Assembly (NCBI GenBank): GCA_900169235.1
Contig: FWCC01000064.1
Span: 246,534-310,533, forward strand
Reading direction: 5' to 3'
DNA: 64,000 nucleotides
DNA from: Zarea fungicola
Lineage: Eukaryota; Ascomycota; Sordariomycetes; Hypocreales; Cordycipitaceae
Below are positions 22,248-35,278 of this stretch, one piece after another. The translations under genes and the position numbers were made by a program. The notes beneath the pieces are model-generated. The model had not been told where the DNA came from and ran no database searches. It worked only from the letters and a program-made list of their open reading frames with translations. Numbering within the stretch: position 1 is the first letter of the stretch; the number at the start of each line of letters is the position of its first letter.

Positions 22248-23759
22248 CTAGTCTTCCTGCTCAAACACAAGTGCCGCTTCGACGACGCCGCAGATGCGCC
22301 CATTTTCAGTCACCGCAATCACGGACGACCCAGTCGTCGCCGCCACTGACTCACCATCCTCCTCCAATCCCGTCGTTGTTGTCAAACTACCTCCGGCAGT
22401 GTCCTCGCCGACAGCGCCACCACCGCTGCCACGAAACAGCATATCACGGGCTTGCCGCACCGTTGTGTCGGCCGACATGGCCAGCATGTCGTGGCACGAG
22501 ACAAGCAGCGGCGCTCTGCCGCCGCTGCTACGCATCTGCCCCAGCGGCTTCAGGAGATCCTCGTCGCCGAGGCGGCGCAGTTGACTTGGCGCGGCCACGT
22601 CTTCGCCTACCCGCACCCATCCATTCTTGGACGCATACCCCTCGCGGAGGAGGCTCGCCGCCGACGCCCCGCCGCATAGATGGCTCGCGTCGTGAATGTC
22701 ATCCCACAGCGTGAAGATTTGACGAAGCGTCTTTGCGCGCGGCGGTGCCAGGTGTTGCTGCTGCTGCCGCTTCTTGGCCGTGGCCGCGGCGACGCCAATG
22801 GCACCGCCGGGGTGGTTCCTTGCAAAGGCGTGTGCGACGCGTTCGGCGCCGCCGTGCATCTCCTGCGCGACCGTCATCGCCAGCGCGTCACCCAGGGCCA
22901 GCGCGGCCGTCGTGCTCGTCGTCGGCGCGGCCACGCCGAACGACGCCCGCTCCGCCTCGTGCACAGGCGCGGGTAGCAGGACGGTCCCCGGGCGGCGCTG
23001 GACAAACTCGCACGTGTCGGGCCGCACGTGCGACGTGACGAGGATGGTCGGCAGAGCCTCGTCGAGATGTGGCAGCACGCGCAGGAGCTCCTCCGTGGCA
23101 CCCGAGTAGGTGATGAAGAGGAGCACGTCGTGCGGGCCGACGATGCCCAGGTCGCCGTGGAGGGCCTCTGTGGGGTGGAGGAAGACGGCGCGGACGGCGA
23201 GACTCTGGAACGTGGCGACGAGCTTCTTCGCAATGAGGCCCGACTTGCCGACGCCGATGAGGATGAGCTTGCCGTTGGTGCCGGTGGTGTACTGCCGCAA
23301 GATGGCGCTGACGGCCGCATGGAAGCCAGTCTGAGCGACGGGATCTGTTTCGTACAGACGGGTTAGGTTGGCGAGTGCTGCAGCTTCAGTGCTGAGGACG
23401 TGAATGCCACGGCGCAGCCGTCGGCGTCGAGTGCATTGGTCCTCGGATGACGAAGACGGCGAAGATGAGGAGGATGTGGATGTGGATGGGGAGGATGATT
23501 TCGCAATGCGCCCTGCTCGCTCAATGCATTGTGATTCTGTATATAGTGATGATGAGCTCTGCATATACTGTCTGCTGTCCACTTCTGCGAGCTGAAAACT
23601 GTCCAGAGGCTCATTGTAATGTGGTACGCTGCTATCGGCAGGCATCGCCGACGGCGTCGGCGGCGAAGGAGGCCGAGTAATGGGACGCCACGAGCCACTG
23701 AGGACAATGACGGCGCTCGTCTGTATAGGGCGATGCTCGCCCCTTCGACAATCCCCCAT
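22248..23759 (-). CDS. SIS-domain sugar-phosphate isomerase-like protein (KpsF/GutQ type)
   Basis: This is an intronless frame of 503 residues from the Met at 23759; in-frame alternatives are at 23807 and 23645. The N-terminal 120 residues are Ser/Pro-rich and probably disordered. The SIS domain follows, with the phosphosugar-binding signature LILIGVGKSGLIAKKLVATF, then FLHPTEALHGDLG, LLFITYSGATEELL and ILVTSHVRPDT, all typical of the KpsF/GutQ arabinose-5-phosphate isomerase family. NHPGGAIG marks the end of the domain. The C-terminal part has the spacing of CBS-like repeats (VSCHDMLAMSADTTVRQARD, SSVIAVTENGRICGVVEAAL) but is interrupted by low-complexity loops. Bacterial members make the KDO precursor; the fungal role is unknown, so the substrate should not be assumed. 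The gene is clearly more GC-rich than its flanks. Confidence 0.85.
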   Translation of the reverse strand: MGDCRRGEHRPIQTSAVIVLSGSWRPITRPPSPPTPSAMPADSSVPHYNEPLDSFQLAEVDSRQYMQSSSSLYTESQCIERAGRIAKSSSPSTSTSSSSSPSSSSEDQCTRRRRLRRGIHVLSTEAAALANLTRLYETDPVAQTGFHAAVSAILRQYTTGTNGKLILIGVGKSGLIAKKLVATFQSLAVRAVFLHPTEALHGDLGIVGPHDVLLFITYSGATEELLRVLPHLDEALPTILVTSHVRPDTCEFVQRRPGTVLLPAPVHEAERASFGVAAPTTSTTAALALGDALAMTVAQEMHGGAERVAHAFARNHPGGAIGVAAATAKKRQQQQHLAPPRAKTLRQIFTLWDDIHDASHLCGGASAASLLREGYASKNGWVRVGEDVAAPSQLRRLGDEDLLKPLGQMRSSGGRAPLLVSCHDMLAMSADTTVRQARDMLFRGSGGGAVGEDTAGGSLTTTTGLEEDGESVAATTGSSVIAVTENGRICGVVEAALVFEQED

Positions 23760-25600
23760 CTTGAAATCAATGCTTTTACAGTCGTATTTGCTGTATAAAA
23801 GCGTCAATAACCATGAATCGTGCCGTTTTCGCGCTCTAAATTTTCGGCCCCGCGAACCCGGATGGCGGAGCTCCGAGACAGATCCGGACTAGACCACGTC
23901 ACCAACAACTGAAAACTGGCCCCAATTGAGCAAAGAAACAAGGACGCTTGAATACAGATGTAGAATCAAAGCTCTTCTTCTTGATTTTAGTGAAAAGAAG
24001 GGAGTAAAGAGAACAAAGGAGAACACAGCGGTGGATATCATAGATATGTCGCCATGATTTTATGGAGTCAGCGCACGGAGTAAAGTTACGCAACTTGCTC
24101 TAGTACCCCACCAGATTGTAGTTTGTGGTTGTTTAAATGGCCATTGTCCTCTCTAATCCCGCACTTAGAGATAGATGACAATGTGGAGAAGAATGCAAGG
24201 AAAGGGGGAACGGAAATGTATGACAAATGCATTGTCTACTCAGAATAGACGGTGAAAGCTTTGGCTCAATACCACTACCCAAAAAAGTATGCAACTCTGG
24301 CACAAAACCTGCCCCGAACCGATGGACAGGCACTCGGCATGTGGTATGGATCAAGATATGCACGGCACACACACACACTCACACGCACGCCGTTTCTCGA
24401 TGTCTGGTTGGCGGATACAAAAGACGAAATCAGCCACTATGATTAGCAAAAAGCGAATCATACTTCGCGCGCTATACCCAGCCAGGCTACGGCGGTGCTT
24501 TTGCTATGGGTAAAACAAACAGTCCCACCTTTTGATTGTGCAAGCCCGCGATTCTGCTGCGCCGCTCTATCGCCTCGACAATCGGGGAGTTGCAAGTAGA
24601 TCATGAAACTCAACTACTACCACCGTTGACTTGGTAAACTGATGACCCATGTTGCATGAAGATACATTAGAGATAAATTCTTTAAAAGAGTCATCTACTA
24701 AATAAATTACTGGAACGACCGTGCTGCGGATAGATAAGAGCTCGACCCCCGATGCGCTGTCATAAGCGACCCGCTGTTCGATACTGTCGGCCGCCAAAGC
24801 CGACAACTGAGAATCGTTCGTCATACTTAAGTTGAGCGAGTTTTGCTTGATAATTAGATGGATATGTATACCCACGGATCTACCCCGCTCCTGTTGTTGG
24901 ATCATTTGGCTTCTCTAGATATGCGACAGCGTGCAGTTCAGAAACCAAGGCACATGTTTAACAGAATCACGAGATTCTCCGGTCTCAAATTTTACCTAGT
25001 ATTTAAATTTTTAAATAGGCAAGTCAATCCATGTAGGCAATCTAGATGGCAATCCCATAAGCGGTATTGTGCTGGAAGCGCGAGAGTTCATTTGACGATG
25101 CTGGTTCCAGAAGCTAAATTCGTCTATTTCTTCTGGTTTTTCTTCTCTTAGGTACTCTGTTTCCACACACAAAAAAAGAAAGAAACCCCTAATATAATAA
25201 TGTGCTAGAGACGATAACAGTCGTCACCAGTCGCCAGTGAGTTGATAAACGTTGTAGAACTAGTACGTCAAGGTCATGAGAAGTAAACGGGTACCAACTG
25301 TACTGTGAACTGCGATTTTATACAGATTCAACGTTAACTTTCATTCTTTATTAAGGGAACTATCTATTTTCATCCATTGTCAAGTGAAACGCCATGAAAC
25401 CCGAAAGATAAGAAAAGTAAGTTCACCTTTGAAACACGTAAGGTAGGAATGAAAAGCCACCAGAATATAAAATTCTTTTCCTTTTCCATTGACAAACGTA
25501 CGGCGAAAAAAGCCAGAGAGGCTTCTTTTCTGTATTAATAAAACATCCAAGAAGTTGATCAACATTTAAATCATTCATTTTCGTATCCCTAGTTCAGATG
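23760..25600. other. Intergenic, 1.8 kb
   Basis: This holds the SIS-gene promoter and the 3' side of the next minus-strand gene. A CA-rich microsatellite lies at 24362-24392. I see no supported gene. Confidence 0.55.
24362..24392 (+). repeat. CA-rich microsatellite
   Basis: An imperfect (CA)n tract, interrupted by CTCA and CGCA units, in intergenic DNA. Confidence 0.7.
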
Positions 25601-28058
25601 CTACGGCCAAGGTCGTCTGTGCCCGTACTCAGCTCCATGACCGACATACTGATGCGAATGGGGTGGCTGCCTTTGACCAATGTCATATCCCCTCCCGCCT
25701 TCGGGAGAATATCCAATCACATGAAGATGAGGATGAGGCATTTCATGGCCAGAACTCAACGCACGGCCGGCAAAAGACGGTTCGCCGAGATCACCTGAAT
25801 TATACGTACAGGCGGATCGCCAGAGATGAGGACGGCCATGACTTTCTGGGTGATCATGATAATCCGTCACACCACGCGAGAAACGATCGTCTAACTGTGT
25901 GCAGATGGGTGGGAGGGTTTGGTGACGGCCGCTGTGCAGAGCGTAGTGGCCGTCATTCCCGGTGGAGTGCAGTGAGTCACTGCCGTTCCATGAGTGAGAA
26001 GCTTGCCGCTGTTTATGGTATTGCTGTCCCCCGTTGTAGTACACAGCTGGTGGTGAAGAGCTGTTGTTGTATTGGGTGTTGCTTCCGCGGCGGTCTTCCG
26101 ACGGCGGAATCATAGGAGCAACAGCGGGTGCCCGATTTGGTGTGGGAGCTGCCCCGGGAGGAGGAGGGGGTTGCATCGCACTATATGCGAGCGCAGATAC
26201 CATGGGAGCCAGTCGAGTTGAATCTGCATTCGTATCATACGATGGTCGCACGACTCTCGCCCGCTTCCCGGATGGACTCACTGCTTCGTAGGCGCTGTCG
26301 CTGTCGCTATGGCGGCGGCCAAGATCGAGCGACTCGGGAGCCTTTCGCTTTGGAGTTTTGTTACCACTGGCCGGACGACTCGGGCGTCGGCTGCCGCGAG
26401 CAGCATTGCTTGCCTTGATCGAATCGGGGTCAATTATATCGGGTAGGAACTCAATCTCCGGCACCTGGGCGAGACGGCCCTCTTTGATTTCCTCATGCAA
26501 GCGTTCCGCAATGCTCAGAATGTTCTCAGTGGAATAACCCGCTGCCACGCGCTGAATCAGCCACGGCGGTACAGCAGTAGTTGCGCTTTCGTCTACGACG
26601 CTCGCGCCGCCATTCTTAAGACGACTCTGCTCACGCTTTCGAAGCGACAACGCCCACATGCGGATGTACGGGCCGCTGCCTCGTTCTTTGTTCTCATCAC
26701 TCCACGTCTGCAATCGCCGGATTTGCAGTTTGACGAGCTCCATCTGGGTCAGCGGATAGGTCTTTGCGTTACGGTAACGAATACGCTGATAGTGTTTACG
26801 GCAGTAGGATACCCATATGTGCTTGGGGATACGAAGCGTACACGCCTTGTTGCGCCCAAACAGGTGCGAGATGGCCTTGCGAAGCTGGGAGCCCGTGTCA
26901 CAGTCCTTGATGAACAGGCACTCTGGCTCTTTCTGCGTCGATGATAAACTAGACTCTTCGGCTGTCAAGCTTTGTCGTGACTCTTCCGCGGTAGAATGAT
27001 CTCCGTTTAACCGCGATGAAGGGAGTTCTGATTTGATGGGCTGACCAGTGTTGCAAGGCATTCTTGCGATCGAGTACGGTGCTATATCTGGCGCTGATGC
27101 AGCCCTCTTGTGCATTTTGTTCGACTTGTCGTTTGATTGTAAGGATGGACTGAAAATAATAGAATGGGTCAGAAAACAACGCAAATGTTTCAATACAAGT
27201 GGAAAGGTAAACATACGCATCGTCTTTATCGTCTGTGGATATGCTGCCTGTTCCAGGCCGCGAGGCTTTGTAAAGACTTTCCTGTCCATTTGCTATTGTG
27301 TCGAATGATAGTCCTCTGAAATACTGCACATTTCCTACCTGGTTGGGCTGAGGGGTGCCAAAGGTAACAGCAGATGTTCCGGAGTGCGTCCTGGAAGTTG
27401 GGGATGTATGCCCAGTTTGAGCTTCGTGGCTACGAAAAGCTAGGTTTCCCAGTGCCGGCATTCCACGCTCTGCACCACCGTCTGGAGAGTGGAAGGATCT
27501 GTCACTGTTAATATGGTGATCTCTACAACGTTAATAAAATAACCACTACTCACACCGTGGCTGGTTTGTTGGGAAGAGGCTCTCTAGAGGATTGTGGTGA
27601 GCTTTGTTTCTTGTTAGATTTTGGTCTTGCGGCTTATTTGTCCGATGTTTCTCGCGAACTTACATCAAAGTGCGGTTGATAATCGTGTGTGGTGACTGCG
27701 CCGATAGTGAAGAAGGCGCAGTGGAGGAGACCGAACTAGTCCTTGGGTTTTCGAATAGAAAAGACTCGCTATCCGTCTCGGTACGTCCATCAGATACATG
27801 GCTCGAATACAAAGGCTCCAATCGTGGCTTCGGTTGAAGAGCGAGACGCAACGAGTACCCACGCGGTCCCCAAAGTGAGGCATTCCGGTGAGGGCTGTTT
27901 TCGCATTCGGCAGGGCCCAAGGTACGCTCTGGCGATGGCGTCGGGAGTGCTGATGATGGCACAGTGTGGCCACCCTCAGTAATGGCTGGCGAGGCAGATC
28001 TTCGCGGTGGCTTCGAGGCAGGGGCGCCAGCTGTATTTAGCAGCAACGTTACGTCCAT
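25601..28058 (-). CDS. Conserved filamentous-fungal protein, regulator-like, function unknown
   Basis: I built four exons: 28058-27664, 27583-27554 (30 nt), 27504-27217 and 27149-25601. Donors are GTAAGT, GTGAGT and GTATGT. Phases agree throughout, giving 753 residues. Only one stretch (about residues 313-430) looks folded: it opens with ECLFIKDCDTGSQLRKAI, continues RIPKHIWVSYCRKHYQRIRY, and ends with a helical QMELVKLQIRRLQTW. It is basic and Cys/His-containing. The rest is low-complexity Ser/Pro/His with a nuclear-localisation-like KTPKRKAPE and a PPPPPGAAP run. The composition suggests a nuclear DNA- or chromatin-associated protein, by inference only. I have a vague memory of homologues labelled ORP1-like but do not rely on it. 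Exon 2 could be skipped without changing frame. Confidence 0.72.
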
Positions 28059-30082
28059 GGTAGCCCTTTCAACTCCTTATGTTGAGAGAAACGCTGCAGT
28101 AGGCGGGGCGGTGCCTGCAATTAAAGACCGGGAGTGAGAGAGGCAAGGCGACTCTCTGGCAGATATCGGTAGCAGAGGCAGATACGAGCCTCGGAAAGCC
28201 GTAAATGCTCTGTCGGGTCCTGGAACTGTTGTCCAGACACGGTAGTGTCCGGGAACGAATATACTAATAAGAGAGGGTATATGCTGACGTGGGTAATACG
28301 CCGAACTGGGTGAGTAATAGTAGAAACGAGGCTGCAAGGCGATCGAAGTAAAATGCAAAAGCCTACAATTCAAGAACGGGCCATCCGACGTATTTGATAT
28401 GATCGACGGCAGCCCAGAAGAGATCGTGCACTGACTTCTTTATGGTCCTAAGAGATCGAAACAAGCCGGCCGCCGATGCACGTGTAGGAGGCAGCCACAC
28501 TGCAGTCCTCGCGCTCTATGTCCTCTGATTCCGTCTTCCTCGGGCCCCAGTTCTTCGCAGGACCGAGCGAAACAAGAATGGCAGACCTATCCACAGCTTG
28601 GGCCACCAAGGCTTTGAAACAGTCGAAAGTGACTATGTGTGACAAGGGTTTGCTGATGAATGGGAAGTAGAAGAGGGAAAGTCCTGAGACCCCGTGCAAG
28701 GCTATTTTTATCTCCAAGACCAAACACAGTTGGGGGCCTAGTCTCGGTCACAGTCAAACGCACGAAGCCGATCTCTTGCGTTGGCATGCACCAGCGCCGT
28801 ATTTTGGGTTAAATGAAAGAGATTCACTTTTTTTAAGTGTTCGAGAGGATTGGATGAAAGGAGAGGTGGCGAGCAAGGGTTACTGAGGAAATGAAAGCGG
28901 ACGGGGTATATAATTCTGTAAAGTATACCTTGTTTAGTGAAGGGAGGAGCATGAACCTTGGGACGACTCGCACAAAGGACGCGTGGAATGCTAAAGTTTG
29001 TCTATAGATGAGCTCATGTAGAAGGAAGCAAAAAGCGTAACACCGGGTGGGCCAAATTCGATTCTGGCAATCTAGGCAGCGGTGAGATAGATGGCTGTAA
29101 ATGCTCCGGCTTCAGAAGGAAGGGGGACAAAGGTGTATGGTGTGTGCTATACAACACCCGGTGTGTCGACAATACGGACAAGTACAAGGTTGGGAGGATA
29201 GATACACAACCGAAGGTTTAGAGGGAATAGAATGCTTTGACACCATTTGGACTAACAGCCGAGGCCACAGTGACGCTGGGAGGAAAGAGGGCTGGCAAGA
29301 AAAACAAGAGGGCTGCGCTGCACTACCTTTGCTGGCACATCACAAGCATAACGGCGGGGCCTTCAAGCGATGACTCGCGGTAGTCGGCAGTAACGGGAAC
29401 AGGGGACATCCTAGCAAGGCATCTGTGGTGTGGATCGTCATGAATTGACGGTGGCCTGAAGGGAGCGGGCTACTCCTAGTAGTCTGGCATGATTTCAAAG
29501 AGCACAGACGCTTGGAATTCCTGTTATTCTCTTGTACGCTTATACCCAATGAGCTTACAAGACTTGCTGGGATGGTGCCCGTAGACGAATCATGACTTCT
29601 ACCCAAGGATGCAAGTTACCTAAGAATCCTCTCACAGACGGAATAGTAAAGAGAGAAGAGCCCCATGAGGCGTAGCAAGTATTCATATTTGAGCTCTGTC
29701 TATTTTACGCTTGCTTCCCGCCACTTCCCGGCGGCGCCCTTCCTACACCAAACCGTCAAGATGGTGCAAGGTATCCATGCCATCACACAAACAGGCCTGC
29801 TCGCAAGATCAATAATTTACAGATGGTATGTAGCTGGAGTGTGAGGAACTTGGAGCCAGCCATCAAGAGGCGTCGATAGGTTGCCACAAGAAGTTGGGCA
29901 ATGACATCGTACCATACAGCTGGGCCAAGTGGGAAGGGAGACGTTGAGGAAGTTTACAGTCGGAAATGTGTGGGACCAGGAACCATATGATGTGGAACCT
30001 TCTATCGAGTTGTATCCAAGGACAATCCCCGGCACACTTTACCCACAGCAGTGCACATCCGTCTGAGGAGGTGATTCATGCT

Positions 30083-30103
30083 GTCCTACCTGAACGGTAG
30101 GAC
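30083..30103. repeat. Small perfect hairpin
   Basis: GTCCTACC and GGTAGGAC flank a 5-nt TGAAC loop. There is no adjacent gene end that would make it a terminator. Confidence 0.5.
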
Positions 30104-33100
30104 GCTTTAGCATTACAAGTAGCATAGCGTCGTTGGCATATGCATGTACGTGAGCCAGTTAGTACCACGCGGAACTGGCTGTTTAAACAAAGTACCGTGT
30201 TAATCGAGACTAGCGCACGAGGATCCCAGTTTCAAAGCCTCTCAAGCAAAGACCAGGGGGGCTGTTTGTGCTCAGCAGTCTGCTGTTGCTTCAATACCTG
30301 AACCCTCGACACGGTGAATTTGACCAAAGTACTCCGTACACGAAGAGGACTAAACCGGCAAGGTGCATGAGTGCTTCCCAAAGGAGAAATTGATAGACGA
30401 GGAGTAAACGACTCGCGAAGCGTTTATTCATGGTTCTCGAAGCGCTTGCATTCAAAAGTTTAAAGAACTGACGCGGCCTCTAGATTGAGGATACGGAGAG
30501 CATGCTGTAACTGTTGTCCTTCGAAATTGCGTTTAGTTGACTCCGTGAGGTGCAGCGAACAGGAACAGTTTAGCCCACAAGGACCACATAAAATAAGAAA
30601 ACTTTCGCGTGGCAGCCTCCGACGGGGATGCTCGTAAGGTGGTGGGCGGATGAAATTGGGGCCACAAGGCCCCAAAGCCTCTTTTCCATCGCCAAGCCAC
30701 AAACACACCTAGGCAAGCTTGTAACCAATGCCAGAGAAACTGTTTTGTCGGCGTATTGAATTACCGTTTCATGAGCTTTCGCTTAACGTTACCCTGGATC
30801 CAGATGCCCCTTGGCACCAGCCACAGCAGCAGTCTCAGGGTAGCCGCGAGGCCGATCCCAAAATAGAGTCAAGCTCGATGGGGCAAAACAAGACAATGGA
30901 TGTGGGACCGACGCAAGGAATTTCATGGGGGAAGGTTTTTAGTTGATGTCTATGTAAGTCGGGGGATGGAGGACTTGAGATTGCCGACCTGGGTCTCCTG
31001 AGATGCTAAAACCAGTTGAGAATGACTGCGAGAAATGCAAGACTGGGGCTACCCTAAAAGCAGGAATTTAGTGAAATTACTAGGCTGAGCGAGAGCCATT
31101 CAACGCTCACGCCAGGCGTATTAGTGGAGGCCTGCGGTGTACATAGCATCCCTAGGGGGCGTGTACGAGCAATGCAGTCGTCTGGCATGTTACGGTCAGG
31201 ACGGGTCGGCGTGCCAAAATAGAGTTCTAGAAACTACATGACGCTCGTCTCGGGTGAGTTTAGTGGGCGGTTCGAGCCAATGTCACTTTCAGGTGACGGG
31301 GAACTGCTGGTAGGCTAAGAAGGAAGCTGTGGACGGGGTAACCGGCCATCCGTGCTTCTGGATTTTGACCTCGTGGGCTGACTTGCGAAATTGATAGACT
31401 GAATATTGCATTTATTGGCGGAGCAGAAATGATTGGAAGGGAATACGTACCCAGCCCGGATCATCTACCCGCTATTGCTGATTGCAACGGAAGCTTGCCG
31501 CCGTGGCCTGGGCCTCGAGATATGCCAGATGCTGCACAATGATATTATCATGGTGAGGCGGGTGCTTCCTCTTCCCGTCGATACTCTGTTTGCCAACTAC
31601 ACGAGTGCGATCGGCACCGCTCTTCATTCAGCGATCTCGTCCATTCAGTGTTGTTTGATAATTATCATATGGTGGCTATAGAAGGGACACACCTAGGTGC
31701 TATCGAGGTTTTAGATTGTGGCTGAGGCACCCTGGCATCAATGTTTCTGGTGGCGTGCCAGCTCTAAACTATGCCAAGATTCGAGGGCAGGCCTGAAGGG
31801 GTAACTGTAACCACGGCCGGCACACCGGGGTGAGGGCGGCTCCGTCTCCCTAATAAACTCTCCCTGCCAGTTAAGTCTACATCCAATCATAGAATGTCGC
31901 GATGGCATGCCCAGTCTCTTCTCTGTCGCGATGGCGGCTTGCAGCAAGAAGTTGGATTCTACATGTCAAACATATCTGCACTGCATTGTAGAAATGCGAC
32001 CCCTACTAAACTGTACTACATTGCCCAGTGCATCAATAAAAACCTCCACCATGCTTGATTGGCTAATCCGCCCGTCATCTGGACCGATCCATCTGAATGC
32101 CGATTGCCTTCTGCTTTGACCTCCAGATGCCCACCCCAGGTGCCGTGACTAGCAAACTCCAGATCTCAACTTGGCGAGCTCAGTTACTCTTTTCCTCTGT
32201 CCTTGCAGTTTGGGATGACCAAACATTGTGCTACCAAGCCCGTACTCGGAACCTAAGTTCCGCTCCGCCGGCAGTTGCTGCGTCAATGTCAAACTAAGAG
32301 TCGGTGACAAACACTGGGCCTAGTTTTCAAAGCCCACAATACGGCAGAATACGACAGAAATTTGTAGCCTCAAGTGCTATGCACTATGAGTTCAAAGCAC
32401 TAGGTGGCAGCTTCCAGGTATTAAACCACTAGGTTGGTTCGGGTTGAGTATTTGTATGTTAACACGTTGGTTTGTATCCTGTGTATAGTTTGTTGGTACC
32501 ATGAGCCTATGGAATTTTCGAACAGCAAGCCTTCTTCACCCACGATAGGTGGACAACATGACGCCACCGCCCTACCTTCAGGGCGCCCTTGCGAAGATCC
32601 CTCGAATGCTTCATCCACACTATGCCTATAAGACAGCCCCGGTCTTGCCTGCGGATTATAAGACGGGCGCAGAGACTCGCCCAGGTTTCATCTCAAGTCC
32701 TTGTCCAAGAAGCCAAGTTCATCATTTGGCGCACATCACTCCGGAATATCTCCGCCCTTTTTCTTGTTTTCATCTTAGTCTGTCGACGCCTCTCAGCTCT
32801 GTAACTTATCAAGAACAAACGAAATTTAACTTTTTTTGGGCTGTGGGGCCTCGGTATTGATGAATGAATAACCCTCCACAGCTTCTTGGCGTTTGGAGTG
32901 GCATTAACCAGTCTAAATGGCTTTGCCTACTGCGGCCTACCTATCCCACTCAATTCACCACAACCCTTGTTGGCCTAACTTTTATCCTATCAGGGTGAGT
33001 CCCAAAAAAACCCAAAACGAGGCGATGTCTCTCCGCTAGCCTCCAAATCCTGCTTGTACCGGCTATTCGAGCTTGCTTTGACCGTTGAACGAAAGAGGGG

Positions 33101-34544
33101 TTGCGCTTCACACCTCGGCACAAACTCAACGGACTCGATCCCCATCGTAAATTCTTCCCGAACTTCCCTGTCAAGCCTCAATCTGAAGTTGCATTATTAC
33201 ATGTGCTCTCCGCTTGCCCGCTTCGAGATTTGATCTTTCCCGCCCACCACAAGCTCCTCCATGCCTAAGCCTGCCCCTCCAATTTCCCTCGCAGCCTGCC
33301 TTGATAGGCAAAGCGGCGGCCTCTGGCTCCTTCTTTATAGCGTCTTTTTAGAGCGCCATTGTTATGTATCTGTTTGAAACATTTGCTCACACGACTTGAG
33401 AATTTTTGTTTCTCTTACGTTCTTGCTCGCCTGGAGCCAGCGCGCCGACCTGCGCTACCAGCTACTTCCGAGGCTCACACCGGTCTTCTACCCCGCGTGG
33501 ATATTCAAGTAGCCAGCCAATTTGTTTTGCTAGATTGTGACGTGGAGCTACAGACAGGCGCAGTTGTGTCTTACTTGGAAGCAACAAAGATTTGTTCTAG
33601 CGCAATGGAACATGGCCAAAGCGGGCGGAATGCTCCCTAAGGAAGATGGGCACGTCGTGCCGACTCTGCGAGTACGCGATGATGCAGAGCTAACAATAGA
33701 TGATCGGCTTGCAATATCTATCCCCGGGACACCAGTCCCCCCAATAATACAACTAAATGTCTAATGCCCCTATCCTGGCCGGATGGGCTTGCGCGGTAGA
33801 TTCCGTTCCCGCACATGACGAATTTCATGTGAACGGACGAAGGCGATCATAATACGGCAAACTCCGTATACGAGAAACCAGGCTGATAATTGTGAACCTA
33901 GTTGCATGAATCCAAAATCTGCTCATTGCGGACGCCACTAAATCCTCCCCGGAGAATGAAACAGGGAAATGACTCGCGGTCCAGCCGCACTTTGGAAGGA
34001 AATGAAGCCACTCTTGTTTCTCTTGTTCAAGGCTGGGCATATGTGTGCCTGGCAAAATGAGAATGCTACCCTACTGGTATTCGACTCTGGCTGTGAGCCA
34101 TTATTATTTAGTCTGCCTGTGGGCCACCTCAACACCTCGGACTAACTTAGTAGGTAACCAGGTAGACGATGGGCAGAGCCATCTGCGGGAGTGTGGTCTC
34201 CAAATTACAACGGTCAAGCCATCGTTTCAACCTTGATTTGGGTTTAGCCCAGCTTTGCCGGATCAGCAAGCCTTACAGTCAAACTACTCGAAACATAAGC
34301 TGTATCATGACAAAGGAAAACCAGAAATTGCCCAAAAATAAATTGATTAAAAAAAAGGTCTAATTTTAGTTTCATGATTCAATGCGAATGTTGAAAATTT
34401 CTGTTCTCCATCAGGTCCGTCGTGACTGCTCATCCGAGCGGTTTTCATCCCACAGACCAACATGTCGCATGAATCGGCCAGCGAGGATGTTAACCCAGAA
34501 AAAACTTGTCCGACCCCCCTGGACAACAGAGGCCCTCAATGTAG

Positions 34545-34556
34545 ACTGACGTCAGT
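34545..34556. promoter_or_regulatory. Palindromic CRE-type motif (possible ATF/CREB site)
   Basis: ACTGACGTCAGT is a perfect 12-bp palindrome around TGACGTCA, the core bound by ATF/CREB bZIP proteins. It is far from any annotated start, so function is uncertain. Confidence 0.4.
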
Positions 34557-35278
34557 TCAAGTTGGTGTCTGCATTTTGGTTTCTAACCAAAAGCCGGAAT
34601 TATTTGAGTTTTCATTCCGTAGTTTTCCTCTAGTCTACAAGAGATATTTCTGTCTCGACAAAATCACATGTGACGGTTACGTTGAATGCTACAAAGATAG
34701 AAGAGTGACAGTGATTTAAGACGTCACAGCGCGACCATCTCAGTCATCGATAGGAAGTTTTCGGCTTACAAGGCTAGTCAGATCACTAGCACATTTCCCC
34801 TGGACGGAGTTACACCAGAGAGAATGCCCGCCTACTCCGTTCAGAACCCCGGGCTCGCACTCTTTGCTTTGTTTCTTGCAATAGACGAGCAGCGGAGCTG
34901 TCAACTTGCAGCTTGTGATTTATCAGCGGCTGGAAATACAGACAATGCGTTCGTGAGAGCGATTGCCGAAAGTTTGTAGCCACCCTCCGAATGTACCGGA
35001 GCTAGGAAACGGTTTGTTTGGTGCCCGTTAGCAGCGGATCTCGCATCTATCAACCTGACAAAGTTCGTCGAGATGGCAAAATGCGCTGCGAATGAAGGCG
35101 TCAAGTACCAGAGTGCCCAAATAGTTTTAGTCTAGTTACCAAAGGCTCTGTGCGCAGTGACAAATGCTGCGGGAATCGCTGCAGAGAAAAGGAGGCGCTT
35201 GTGGCGTTTAGGTTCCGTGAAGTGGAGCTTCCTGTGGTGCACTTTTTATATTTAATTAAGCGGACTTTCGATTAGGTA

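Larger units (their letters stand above)
28059..35278. other. Gene-poor tract, 7.2 kb
   Basis: Only short reading frames without signatures occur here. Small symmetric elements include a perfect 8-bp hairpin at 30083-30103, an AGCCAGTT/AACTGGCT pair near 30150-30175, and a 12-bp palindrome with a CRE core at 34545-34556. Composition is ordinary, with no sign of transposon remains that I can recognise. The first 500-1000 bases are likely the promoter of the preceding minus-strand gene. Confidence 0.5.

Noticed and set aside
22271..23366. Several long plus-strand frames of 70-150 residues with Arg/Ala/Pro-rich products
   Set aside because: They lie antisense to the GC-rich SIS-domain gene and have the low-complexity composition expected of shadow frames.
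31250..31285. GGTTCGAGCC resembling a tRNA T-arm
   Set aside because: No D-arm, anticodon stem or acceptor pairing could be built around it.
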